A stretch of 64,000 nt of DNA from Streptomyces sp. CC53 (GTDB taxonomy: Bacteria; Actinomycetota; Actinomycetes; Streptomycetales; Streptomycetaceae): contig NZ_MKXB01000194.1 of the NCBI RefSeq assembly GCF_001865245.1, positions 192,747 through 256,746 on the forward strand, given 5' to 3'. Made by a program: the position numbers and the translations under genes. Shown here piece after piece: positions 52,510-61,010 of this stretch. Each line of letters opens with the position of its first letter. Within the stretch, counting starts at the first letter, position 1. Under the pieces are notes generated by a model. It was not told the origin of the DNA and did no database searches. It was given only the letters and a program-made list of their open reading frames with translations.

Positions 52510-53505
52510 TCAGGGGGCGGCGGAGCCCGCGCCCGCCCGGTTGGGGAAGCGGCGCCGGTACTCGCCGGGTGTCGTGCCGAGGGCTCTGAGGAAGGCGCGG
52601 CGCATCGCCTCCGGTGTGCCGTAGCCGCAGGCGCGGGCGACGGCCTCCACGCTGTCGGAGGTGTCCCCCAGCAGCCGCCGCGCGTGCTCCAGCCGCACCC
52701 GGTCCACGTAGCGCCCCGGGGGCAGGCCGGTCTCCGCGTGGAAGGCGCGGGCGAAGTGGCGGGGCGAGAGGCGCGCCCGTGCGGCGAGCGCCGGTACGGA
52801 CAGGTCCTCGCCGGGGTGCTCGCTGATCCACTGCTGCACCTCGCGCAGCGGCTCCCGCCGCGCGGTCTGCGCCGCCAGCTGGACGCTGAACTGGGCCTGG
52901 TTGCCGGGCCGCCGCAGGAACACCACCAGGTGGCGGGCCACCGTGAGGGCGGTTTCCCTGCCGAGGTCCTCCTCGACCAGCGCCAGGGCGAGGTCGATGC
53001 CCGCGGTCACCCCGGCCGAGGTGGCGATGTGGCCGTCCCGTACGAAGATGGGGTCCGGGTCCACGTCGACGTCCGGATGGGTCCGCGCGAGCCGGTCGCA
53101 GTGCGCCCAGTGGGTGGTGGCGCGCCGCCCGCTGAGCAGGCCCGCGTCGGCGAGCAGCAGGGCGCCCGTGCACACGGACACCAGCCGTTCGGCGCGCGGC
53201 GCGTGTTCCCGCAGCCACGGCACGAGCCCCGGCTGCGGGCGCCGTGTGCCGGACCCGCCGGGGACCAGCAGGGTGTGCGGGGCCGGGGTGTCCGCGTCGA
53301 GCGCCGTGTCCGGGGCGAGGGTGAGCCCGCTGCTCGTCCGCACGGAGCGCCCGCCGACGGACGCCGTGCGCAGCCGGTACGGGGAGACCCCGCCCTCCGC
53401 GCAGTGCGCCGCCCCGGCGAACACCTCGACCGGCCCGGTCACGTCGAGGCTCTGCACCCCGTCGAACAGCACGACCAGGACGTCCCTGACCTGTTGGGAA
53501 GTCAT
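52510..53505 (-). CDS. GlxA-family AraC-type transcriptional regulator
   Basis: A 331-residue regulator. The N-terminal DJ-1/PfpI-like domain (about 8-190) has VLVVLFDGVQSLDVTGPVEVFAGA and VSVCTGALLLADAGLL. The C-terminal AraC double helix-turn-helix (about 225-322) has LAARARLSPRHFARAFHAETGLPPGRYVDRVRLEHARRLL and GYGTPEAMRRAFLRALGTTPGEYRRRF. It lies upstream of the two DJ-1 genes on the same strand and probably controls them. Confidence 0.92.
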   Translation of the reverse strand: MTSQQVRDVLVVLFDGVQSLDVTGPVEVFAGAAHCAEGGVSPYRLRTASVGGRSVRTSSGLTLAPDTALDADTPAPHTLLVPGGSGTRRPQPGLVPWLREHAPRAERLVSVCTGALLLADAGLLSGRRATTHWAHCDRLARTHPDVDVDPDPIFVRDGHIATSAGVTAGIDLALALVEEDLGRETALTVARHLVVFLRRPGNQAQFSVQLAAQTARREPLREVQQWISEHPGEDLSVPALAARARLSPRHFARAFHAETGLPPGRYVDRVRLEHARRLLGDTSDSVEAVARACGYGTPEAMRRAFLRALGTTPGEYRRRFPNRAGAGSAAP

Positions 53506-53679
53506 GCGTCCATCCTTCGCGCACGGGCGGATGTCCGCAATGACGAAGGTCCCACCTTTTCTGCCACCGCGCCGGCGCCCCTGCCGTGCGCGGGACTCCC
53601 CGTGCGGCGTGCGGGACTGCGGGGCGCGGGCCGGGTGCCGGGCGGGACGGCCGTCCCGCCCGGCACCCGGCCGGCCCGC

Positions 53680-54054
53680 CTACAGGTACGGGCGGGTGAG
53701 CAGCTCGATCGCGTGGCCGGCGGGGTCCTTGAAGTAGACGCCCCGGCCACCGTGCCCGTGGTTGATCTCGCCCGGCCGCCGCATCTGCGGGTCGGCCCAG
53801 TGCTCGACGCCGCCGTCGCGGAGCCGCTGGTACGCCCGGTCGAACAGCTCGTCGTCGACGAGGAACGCGTAGTGCTGCATCTGGATGTCCACCGGCGGCT
53901 CGGCGAACTGCAGCAGCGTTCCGTCGCTGAGCTGGATGTTGGTGAAGACGCCCCAGGACGGCGCCTCGGGGAGCTCCAGCAGCTCCCGGAAGAAGCGCGC
54001 GGACGCTTCGCGGTCCTGGGCGGCGATGATGGTGTGGTTGAACGTGACCGGCAT
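53680..54054 (-). CDS. VOC-family (glyoxalase fold) protein
   Basis: A 124-residue single-domain protein of the vicinal oxygen chelate superfamily. NHTIIAAQDREASARFFRELLELP begins the first beta-alpha-beta-beta-beta module. GRGVYFKDPAGHAIELLTRPYL ends the second, with possible metal ligands His7 and Glu118. The reaction is unknown. GAGG is placed eight bases before the ATG. Confidence 0.88.
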   Translation of the reverse strand: MPVTFNHTIIAAQDREASARFFRELLELPEAPSWGVFTNIQLSDGTLLQFAEPPVDIQMQHYAFLVDDELFDRAYQRLRDGGVEHWADPQMRRPGEINHGHGGRGVYFKDPAGHAIELLTRPYL

Positions 54055-54163
54055 GGGATGACCTCGCTGGGTTTCGACACGTGGGAAGGGGCTCGCGGTG
54101 CGCGTGCGCCGGGAGGTCCGCGTGTCGACGTGTGGGGGTGGGTCTGCCGCCCCCGCCCTGCGG

Positions 54164-54220
54164 TCAGTCGTCCACCGGACAGCCGATCCGTGCGTGGCGT
54201 ATCGCCGTTCCGGTGTTCAC
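54164..54220 (-). CDS. Possible 18-codon leader ORF upstream of the VOC gene
   Basis: GTG 54220 begins MNTGTAIRHARIGCPVDD and stops at 54164, 110 bp before the VOC gene. TAGGCT (54233-54228) ends seven bases before the GTG, as in several leaderless genes here. It may be a leader peptide; evidence is only positional. Confidence 0.28.
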   Translation of the reverse strand: MNTGTAIRHARIGCPVDD

Positions 54221-54648
54221 GCCCGCCAGCCTAGGCCGCTGCGGAGGGGGCGCCAAGTAGGTGGCTCAGCAAGGTGGTTGACGCACGGTCCGGCCGGCTG
54301 CGGAGTGCGTCGGGCCGGGGCCTCCCGGGCGCGTCGGAGCCCCGATGACAACAGTCACAGAGAAAGTCGGCCCCCGAGTACAACTGCCCTCACATGCCCC
54401 TTTTGTCGGTGACTGGACGGCCTCCCCGGCGCGGCCCCGGGGCCGCGCCCGCCGTAAGTCGGTTCCCCTCGTTGAACCCGTTCAATACGATCGGGACCAC
54501 TGGTCCTGGTGGCGACGACCCGCCTCGCCGGTCGCCGGCGTGCGAACAGCGTGCGCTGTTCCGCTGCGACCGATGCCGACGCGGACGTCGACGCCGCACC
54601 GCGATCAGTCCACAACTGCTTTCTCTTCCGCTCCAGAAACGGGACCTT

Positions 54649-55989
54649 GTGAAGATTCGCCGCACGCTGGCGACGGCCGTCGCGCTCGCCGTCACCGCAC
54701 CCGTCACCGTCCTCGCCGCCTCCCCGGCCTTCGCCACCACCGGCCCGGCGGCCGAGACCACCGCCGTCACCGCTTCCAAGGAGGCGGGCAAGCCGTCCCT
54801 CGCGGACCTGGAGAAGGCCATCGCCGCCGCCCAGGCCGCCCTCACCGCCGCCGAGGCGGCCAAGGCCGAGGCCGTGAAGGGGGTCGAGGCCGCCGTCGCC
54901 GACGACGCGCCGCTGAAGCTGGCCCTGAACCAGGCGGTCGCCGCCGTGGAGAAGGCCGCCGCCGAGAAGGCCGCCGCCGACAAGGCCGTCACCGAGGCGC
55001 GGGCCGCGATCGACGCCCTGCCCGAGGACGCCTCCGACGACGACAGGGTGGCTGCCGTCAAGGCGCTCGCCGCCGCCCAGGCCGCCGCACAGGCCGCCGC
55101 CGACGCGAAGGCCGCCGCGGACACCGCCAAGGAGGCCGCGCACAAGGCCCTCGACGACGACCGGGTCGCCGCCACCAGGAAGCTCCACGAGGCCGACACG
55201 GCCCTCGACAAGGCCAAGGCGGACCTGGCCGCGGCCCAGAGGGCCCTGGAGGACGCCAAGAAGGACACCGGCAAGCCCAAGCCGGACCCGAAGCCGGGTG
55301 ACGACGATGACGACGACGACATGTGCGACACCGTGTCGAAGGTCAAGGTCTCGCTCCACGGCGTGCCCGGCAAGATCGCCGCGGGCTCGACCGTGCACTT
55401 CTCGATGAAGGTCACCAACGATAGCAAGCGCACGCTCGACGAGGTCGACCCGTTCGCTGCGGCCTTCGCCGAGGACAGGACCGCGTCGGCCAACGACATC
55501 AGCCACCTGCTGAAGCTCCAGTGGTCGAACGGCTCCGCCTGGAAGAACGTCGGCCCGGACTTCACCACCGGGACGATCACGGGCCTGAAGGCCGGCGTCT
55601 CCAAGGACGTCAAGCTGCGCCTCACCGTCGACGCCAAGGCGCCGGCCGGCATGGGCGTCGCGGTCGCCGCGGGCGGCTACTACAACGAGGACGGCACCTG
55701 CGGATTCACGCCTGAGGGCGTGACGAAGGAGTTCGAGATCGTCGCCGCTGGCGCCAAGGTCGGCAACGAGCCCGCCAAGTCGGGCAAGCCGATGCCGCTG
55801 CCGCAGGGCGGGACGTCCACCACGCCGGTGAGCGCCACGACCTCCACCGGCACGGTGACGGGCCAGCTCGCGAAGACCGGTTCGAACGACGCCGTGCCGC
55901 AGATCGCCCTCGCGGGCGGTGTCGCGGTGGCCCTCGGGGCCGGCGCCATGTTCGTCGTCCGCCGCCGCAAGGCCGGCGCGGGCGCCTGA
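54649..55989 (+). CDS. Secreted coiled-coil surface protein with LAKTG sortase signal
   Basis: A 446-residue exported protein. The signal peptide ends around AASPAFA (about residue 29). An Ala/Lys/Glu-rich coiled coil (about 48-205) contains repeated KAAA/AAQA blocks. Next are a KPKPDPKPG linker with seven Asp, and a compact beta-rich domain with one Cys pair (DMCDTVSK and DGTCGFTPEG, about 226-355). A Thr/Ser-rich stalk leads to LAKTG, a hydrophobic segment and RRRKAGAGA. LAxTG is the class E sortase signal of Streptomyces, so the protein is probably wall-attached. Confidence 0.85.
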   Translation: MKIRRTLATAVALAVTAPVTVLAASPAFATTGPAAETTAVTASKEAGKPSLADLEKAIAAAQAALTAAEAAKAEAVKGVEAAVADDAPLKLALNQAVAAVEKAAAEKAAADKAVTEARAAIDALPEDASDDDRVAAVKALAAAQAAAQAAADAKAAADTAKEAAHKALDDDRVAATRKLHEADTALDKAKADLAAAQRALEDAKKDTGKPKPDPKPGDDDDDDDMCDTVSKVKVSLHGVPGKIAAGSTVHFSMKVTNDSKRTLDEVDPFAAAFAEDRTASANDISHLLKLQWSNGSAWKNVGPDFTTGTITGLKAGVSKDVKLRLTVDAKAPAGMGVAVAAGGYYNEDGTCGFTPEGVTKEFEIVAAGAKVGNEPAKSGKPMPLPQGGTSTTPVSATTSTGTVTGQLAKTGSNDAVPQIALAGGVAVALGAGAMFVVRRRKAGAGA

Positions 55990-56002
55990 CGCACGGACAC
56001 AC

Positions 56003-56038
56003 GGAAGACCCCGACCGGGAGACCGGTCGGGGTCTTCC
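56003..56038 (+). terminator. Terminator of the surface protein gene
   Basis: A perfect 16-bp stem (56003-56018 with 56023-56038) closes a GAGA loop, 13 bp past the stop codon. Confidence 0.88.
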
Positions 56039-56375
56039 CGCGTCGCCGGGGACTGCGGCCCTGACGGGACCGCTTCCGCACCACGGAGCCCCTTCCGCGC
56101 GGCGGGACGGCAGCGCGGGGCTCCTCCCGCACGACCGGTGCTCGTCGGCTTCCTCCCGCACGCCCCGCACGCCCCGTACGCCCCGGACACCCCGGACGCC
56201 CGGGCGCGTCGAAGTCGGCGTCATTCACGGCCGCGGCCGCCACCCGCACGCCCCGGACGCCCCCGGGTCCACCTGTGCCGGTCGTGCGGGGGTCGTCCGT
56301 GCCGGTCTCACGCCGGTCGCCCGCCGCGCAGGTCGCCCCCGCCGGACGCCTGCCGGGTCCGCCGGGGCCACCGGC
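56039..56375. other. 337-bp spacer with CGCCCCGGAC-type simple repeats
   Basis: Units such as CACGCCCCGGACG and TACGCCCCGGACAC recur at 56158-56270. No gene is supported between the two convergent transcription units. Confidence 0.45.
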
Positions 56376-57230
56376 TCAGCCCACCGCGTACGCCAGGGCC
56401 GTCGCCGCGCCGAGGCCCGCGCCCGCCAGGGTCTGGGCGGGTGTGTGGTAGCTCAGCGCCACCCGGGACCAGCACACCGCGGCCGTCACGGCGTACGCGG
56501 CGAGCCACCACGGGCCGTGGACGCACGCCAGGAGCGTCACCACCGACGACGCCACCGCCGAGTCCACGGAGATCTTCCACACCGTGTTGACGGCCAGCAG
56601 CCCCACCGTCATCACCCACAGCGCCAGCATCGCCACGAGGATGCCGTGCGGCGCCCCGCCGAGGAGCATCACGCCCGAGCCCGTACCGATCGAGCCGAGG
56701 ATCACGAAGAAGATCGGTGCCCGCTTCGTGCGGTCCACCACGTGCCGGTCGCCCCAGGTGCCCCGGCCCCGCTCCCACTCGATGTAACCCGCCGGCACCA
56801 GGCCCGCGCAGAGCGCGCCCAGCAGCCCCCACAGCAGGCCCGGCCAGTGGCCGTCCGCGGCGGCGAGGCCGATCCCGGACATGCCGGCCACCAGGACGTT
56901 CCGGGGCTGGAGCACGTCCGTGACGCGGCGGGCCACCACCCGGACGGGCGTGTCGTCGACGACCGCCGTCACGCCGCCGTTCCCGTCTCCGCCGCCGCGC
57001 CCGCCTGTCCCGCCGGCGTCCCGGGCCGTTCCCCGGCCTCCGAAAGGAGTCCCTGCGCCCGCGCCGCCCGCTCCGCCGCCGTGAGCCTCCGCGTCTGCGC
57101 CCGGTGGCTCAGTGCCGCCGCCGTGGCGCATCACGCCGCCGTCCTCGCCCTCTCCGGCGGGGTCCGCACCGGCGGCCCCCGCACCCCCGCCGTGGGCCTG
57201 CGGGCCGCCCGTCCCGGGTGCCGCCGTCAC
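56376..57230 (-). CDS. PAP2-like membrane protein
   Basis: A 284-residue protein. A Gly/Ala/Pro-rich leader (about 1-95) is followed by six or so membrane segments. The last part, CWSRVALSYHTPAQTLAGAGLG, matches the third phosphatase motif (SRxxxxxHxxxx) of PAP2 phospholipid/polyprenyl-phosphate phosphatases. Motif 1 is weak (DRTKRAPIFF) and motif 2 is not obvious, so catalysis is uncertain. GTG 57230 overlaps the upstream stop (GTGA), so it is coupled to the MAB_1171c-like gene. Confidence 0.72.
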   Translation of the reverse strand: MTAAPGTGGPQAHGGGAGAAGADPAGEGEDGGVMRHGGGTEPPGADAEAHGGGAGGAGAGTPFGGRGTARDAGGTGGRGGGDGNGGVTAVVDDTPVRVVARRVTDVLQPRNVLVAGMSGIGLAAADGHWPGLLWGLLGALCAGLVPAGYIEWERGRGTWGDRHVVDRTKRAPIFFVILGSIGTGSGVMLLGGAPHGILVAMLALWVMTVGLLAVNTVWKISVDSAVASSVVTLLACVHGPWWLAAYAVTAAVCWSRVALSYHTPAQTLAGAGLGAATALAYAVG

Positions 57231-58459
57231 GCCGCCGCCCCCGCCTGTGCCAGCAGCCTCCGCGCCGTCTCCTCCGGGACCGCCCGGTACGCCGCCGCGA
57301 CGCGTACCAGCCAGGCCACTTCGCCGTCCTGGTCGGACGTCGCGTGCGGAGTCGCGAAGGCGGCCGCGGGCCCCGGGGGAGCCCCGTCCGCCTTCGCCGC
57401 GAGGGCGGCCCGGATCCAGTACGCGTCCGCCTCCGGGCCCGCCGAGCCCGCCGCGCCCCTGGCCGCCGCCTGCAGCCCGTCGGGCACGTAGTGGCGCAGC
57501 TTCTCCACCGCGTCGGCGATGTCCGCCGCCCACCGGTCCACCCGCAGGTCCGCGGGCGTGTCGAAGCGGGTCAGCTCCCGGGCGAGCGACGCGGGCGGCG
57601 CGAACGGCTGCTCGGGGAACGCCGCCATCAGCTCCCGCCACAGCGGGTGCAGCGCCACCTGCGCCCGCCACAGCCGTGCCCGCCGCCAGCCCTTCGCGAG
57701 CGCGGGGATCGCCGCGCCGATCGCGAAGAACGCGAACAGCACGACCTGCGCGGCCTCCGTCACCTTGTCGAAGGCCAGCGCGAACGACGTCGTCGGCTGC
57801 TCCACGACGCTGATCCACAGGAACAGGGTCCGGCTGACGGTGTAGCCGACACCGATGAACATGGCGACCGTCATCATGCCGAGCCCCACCCGCAGGTGGC
57901 GCAGCGAGGCGTCCGCCGTGGCCAGCGCCCACTGGTACGCGCAGACCGCGGAGGCGGCGCCCAAGTACACGTAGAACACCGTCATGTACAGCGACGCACC
58001 CCACTCGCCGGCGTGGTCCGACACGAAGCGGTCGGAGGGCACGGTGTGGTCCACGACCGTGAAGAACAGCACCGTCAGCAGGACCAGCGTCGCACCCGCC
58101 GCCTTGGCCGCGACGCGCTGGACGACGCGCGCGAAGCGCACGTGCCGGGGCACGGCCGCCCCGTCCTCCGGGTAGGCGCCGTAGATCGCGACGATGTAGC
58201 TGAGGATCGCCAGGATCGCGACGGTGGCGGTGTAGTGCTTGATCAGCACGGCGAGGTCGACGACCGGGCTGTGGTTGAGGGTCGTGCGGACGATCTGCGT
58301 CTTCGTCCACAGCGCGGCGGCGAACCCCGCGTAGCAGCCCCAGAGGGCCCGTCGGCGCTTGTCCTCCTCGTCGCCCCACAGGGCGGCGGGCATCCGCCAC
58401 AGGGCGACGGCGGTCATCAGGCCGGCGATGAGGTAGCCGGCCAGGTCCAGGGCGGTCAC
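57227..58459 (-). CDS. MAB_1171c-family putative transporter (DUF6545-type)
   Basis: A 410-residue protein with about seven membrane segments in the first 240 residues (GYLIAGLMTAVALWRMPAALW to VLFAFFAIGAAIPAL). A cytoplasmic C-terminal part follows, with RRARLWRAQVALHPLWREL and RVDRWAADIADAVEKLRHYV. Actinobacterial proteins of this layout are called MAB_1171c family putative transporters and are often next to XRE and ImmA/IrrE genes, as here. The cargo is unknown. Confidence 0.78.
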   Translation of the reverse strand: MTALDLAGYLIAGLMTAVALWRMPAALWGDEEDKRRRALWGCYAGFAAALWTKTQIVRTTLNHSPVVDLAVLIKHYTATVAILAILSYIVAIYGAYPEDGAAVPRHVRFARVVQRVAAKAAGATLVLLTVLFFTVVDHTVPSDRFVSDHAGEWGASLYMTVFYVYLGAASAVCAYQWALATADASLRHLRVGLGMMTVAMFIGVGYTVSRTLFLWISVVEQPTTSFALAFDKVTEAAQVVLFAFFAIGAAIPALAKGWRRARLWRAQVALHPLWRELMAAFPEQPFAPPASLARELTRFDTPADLRVDRWAADIADAVEKLRHYVPDGLQAAARGAAGSAGPEADAYWIRAALAAKADGAPPGPAAAFATPHATSDQDGEVAWLVRVAAAYRAVPEETARRLLAQAGAAA

Positions 58460-58522
58460 GGGAACAGGGCCTCTCGGTGGGCGGGACGGCGGTCGGGGCG
58501 GGGAACGGCCCGGCGGCGGGGG

Positions 58523-59086
58523 TCAGCCGCGGCGGAAGAGGGATCTGCGCTTCTGCGCCCGGTGCGCCACCGGGCGCGACAGCGAGTCGGCCAGCCGCCC
58601 CACCACGTCGTCACCCGACACGTCCCGGGCCATGCGCGGGATCAGGGACGCGCCGAACTCGGCGACCCGTTCGTCGTGGGTGTCGTACTGGGCGCGGGCC
58701 TGCACCGTCGTGCCGGACGCGAGCACCCGCTCGATGAGGGACGTGTCGAACACGGGCAGCAGCCGGCGCAGCTGCTCGGCGTCCAGGCTCGTGCCGTGGT
58801 CGAACCACTCGTGGCACAGCTCGTGCAGGATGACGTGCTGCGTCTGGTACGAGGTGGGGCGGCGCCGGTACAGGACGAAGCTGGTGTCACCGGCCTTCAG
58901 CCGCAGCCCGCACGCCGCGTCGGCCCTGGCCAGCCGTTCGGGCATCTCCTGGAGGACGATCCTGCGGCCGCGGGCGGCCTCCATGTTGGCCACCAGCGCC
59001 GGGATGGCGAACGGCGCGGGGATGGGGAGGTCGGCCAGCCCGGCCTCGCACTCCCTCCGCAGCGCGCGCATGGACGGCTTGGACAT
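58523..59086 (-). CDS. ImmA/IrrE-type zinc metalloprotease domain protein
   Basis: A 187-residue protein. The zinc motif HExxH is HVILHELCHEW, preceded by FVLYRRRPTSYQTQ. LVANMEAARGRRIVLQEMPE is the usual N-terminal stretch. Relatives cleave XRE-type repressors (ImmA on ImmR, IrrE/PprI on DdrO). The XRE gene 248 bp upstream is the natural candidate partner. The C-terminus is basic (RAQKRRSLFRRG). AAGAGG precedes ATG 59086. Confidence 0.88.
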   Translation of the reverse strand: MSKPSMRALRRECEAGLADLPIPAPFAIPALVANMEAARGRRIVLQEMPERLARADAACGLRLKAGDTSFVLYRRRPTSYQTQHVILHELCHEWFDHGTSLDAEQLRRLLPVFDTSLIERVLASGTTVQARAQYDTHDERVAEFGASLIPRMARDVSGDDVVGRLADSLSRPVAHRAQKRRSLFRRG

Positions 59087-59334
59087 GGAGACCTCTTGAT
59101 CGGAGTCACGCGGGCGGCGACGTGCGACCGGCGAGTCTAGCCAACTGTGGCCGTACGCGTGTGCGCCGTCCGCCCTCGGGTTCGCCCTCCTGCCCGGGGG
59201 AACGCAGCTGCGCTCACACGGGCGGGGTCGCACGCCGGCGACCGTTCGGACAGGGGCCCACGCCGGTGCGCGCCCCCGGCGGGTCCGCCCTCCCGCGCAC
59301 TGCCGCAGGCGGGCACGTGGTGCCGCGTGCAGCG

Positions 59335-59802
59335 TCAGGCGGGTCCGTCCTCCCGTGTGCTGCCGCAGGGGCCGGGTGGCGCGGTCGCGCTCCCGTCCTG
59401 CTGGAGCAGCGACAGGGCGAACTCCAGGAGTTCCGGGGGCAGGCCCTCGTCACCGGCGCCCCGGGCGGCGACGCCGGTGATCTCGCCGGTGCGTCGCTGG
59501 GCGAGGAACCGCAGTCCGGCCACGACGTCGTCGACGACCTCCGACTCCTCCTTGAAGAACCGCCAGTCCACGCCGAAGCCCAGGCCCAGGGCCTTGAGGA
59601 TGTCCTCGGAGGGCTGGGTGACCTTGCCGGCGAGGATGTTCGAGAAGTAGCTGTGCGACAGGGAGCCGCCGCGTTCCTTGACGAGGTCGGCGAAGGCCCG
59701 GCCCGAGACCCTCTGGCCGGGGAAGGTCTTCTCGACCATGTACGCGACCTTCTGCTGCAGGGTGCGCAGCTCCGGGTTCGTCTGCTCTGCGCCGTTGTCC
59801 AT
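59335..59802 (-). CDS. XRE-family helix-turn-helix regulator
   Basis: A 155-residue protein. The HTH (about 25-75) contains VSGRAFADLVKERGGSLSHSYFSNILAGKVTQPSEDILKALGLGFGV. A C-terminal helical part follows, with LPPELLEFALSLLQQ. ATG 59802 is preferred (GGGGAA upstream); GTG 59814 would add four residues. TAGATT (59841-59836) is a likely -10. It probably represses its operon and may be inactivated by the ImmA/IrrE-type protease encoded next. Confidence 0.88.
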   Translation of the reverse strand: MDNGAEQTNPELRTLQQKVAYMVEKTFPGQRVSGRAFADLVKERGGSLSHSYFSNILAGKVTQPSEDILKALGLGFGVDWRFFKEESEVVDDVVAGLRFLAQRRTGEITGVAARGAGDEGLPPELLEFALSLLQQDGSATAPPGPCGSTREDGPA

Positions 59803-59857
59803 CACGTTCCCCACGGTAAGCGGGCTTGCGCAAACAATCTACGGCACTGTTAACTCG

Positions 59858-59956
59858 AAAAAACACGGACAGGGGGCCACGAGGGGAGTCCCTTGTCCGT
59901 GGCTGCCGTGAACAGGTGTAGCCCTTCGCGACGGGGGATACGCGAAGGGCTACACC
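59858..59956 (-). ncRNA. Candidate small RNA: two hairpins ending in U6
   Basis: Read on the minus strand, GGTGTAGCCCTTCGCG (59956-59941) pairs perfectly with CGCGAAGGGCTACACC (59930-59915) around a 10-base loop. A second hairpin, CACGGACA.../...TGTCCGTG (59901-59864), is followed by six T (59863-59858), a true intrinsic terminator and rare at this GC content. CATACT (59965-59960) lies at the right distance for a -10 of a start near 59955. It lies upstream of the XRE promoter, so it is a separate short transcript or a leader. Confidence 0.45.
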
Positions 59957-60074
59957 CGCAGTATGGCACCTCGGCGGTGCGAGGGGGCAGCGGGGGAGGC
60001 AAACGGGTCCCGGGAAAGGGCACAATCGAGAGCAGAGGCGGGGGCAGCCCAGGGGGGCAGGCGAGAGGCGAGCC

Positions 60075-60995
60075 ATGTCAGCGTCGCGGTCCCACTCCCA
60101 CTCCCGGTACGTGGCCGACCGGGGGCTCACCACCCGCATGGTCACGACGATGTTCCTGATCGGCCTGCTGTACGTGGTCCTCGTCGGGGTGCTGCTGGCG
60201 TTCGTCCGCGGGGCCTGGCCGCTGGTGCTGATGATCGCGGGCGGCCTGTTCGTCGCCCAGTTCTGGTTCAGCGACCGCATCGCGGCCCACAGCATGGGCG
60301 CCCGCGAGGTCACCCGAGAGCAGGCACCCGAACTGCACGGCGCCGTGGACCGGGTGTGCGCCCTCGCCGACATGCCGAAGCCGCGCGTCGCCGTCTCCGA
60401 CATGGACCTGCCGAACGCGTTCGCCACCGGCCGCAGCAAGGACACCGCGCTGGTGTGCGTCACCACCGGCCTGCTGCGCCGACTGGAGCCCGAGGAGCTC
60501 GAAGGGGTCCTGGCGCACGAGTTGTCGCACGTCGCACACCGCGACGTCATGGTGATGACCGTCGCGGCCTTCCTCGGGGTGCTCGCCGGCATCATGGCGC
60601 GGGTCGGCCTCTGGGGCGGCCTCGGCCGCAGCGGGAGCCGGGACAGCGGCGCCGCCATCGCCGTCCTGCTCATCCCGCTCATCAGCGCCGCCGTGTACGC
60701 GGTCAGCTTCCTGCTGACCCGGCTGCTGTCCCGCTACCGCGAGCTGTCCGCCGACCGGGCCGCCGCCCTGCTCACCGGCCGGCCCTCCGCCCTGGCGTCG
60801 GCACTCACCAAGGTCACCGGGCAGATGGGCGCCATCCCCACCCGGGACCTGCGCAAGGCGGAGCCGTACAACGCCTTCTGGTTCGCGCCGGCCTTCTCCT
60901 CCAAGGACAGCCTCGGGCGGCTGCTCTCCTCGCACCCCACGCTGGAGCAGCGCCTGGAGCAGCTGGCCCGCATCTCCGCCCGGCTGGGCCGGTAG
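60075..60995 (+). CDS. htpX: HtpX-family membrane zinc metalloprotease
   Basis: A 306-residue M48B protease for membrane protein quality control. The zinc site is LEGVLAHELSHVAHRDV, with a third ligand Glu in RYRELSADRAAALL. Two N-terminal membrane segments (about 22-60) and two central ones (about 160-215) are present. MPKPRVAVSDMDLPNAFATGRSK is typical. It is followed 15 bp later by pspAB. Confidence 0.94.
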   Translation: MSASRSHSHSRYVADRGLTTRMVTTMFLIGLLYVVLVGVLLAFVRGAWPLVLMIAGGLFVAQFWFSDRIAAHSMGAREVTREQAPELHGAVDRVCALADMPKPRVAVSDMDLPNAFATGRSKDTALVCVTTGLLRRLEPEELEGVLAHELSHVAHRDVMVMTVAAFLGVLAGIMARVGLWGGLGRSGSRDSGAAIAVLLIPLISAAVYAVSFLLTRLLSRYRELSADRAAALLTGRPSALASALTKVTGQMGAIPTRDLRKAEPYNAFWFAPAFSSKDSLGRLLSSHPTLEQRLEQLARISARLGR

Positions 60996-61010
60996 GCGGC
61001 GGGGGCGGAC

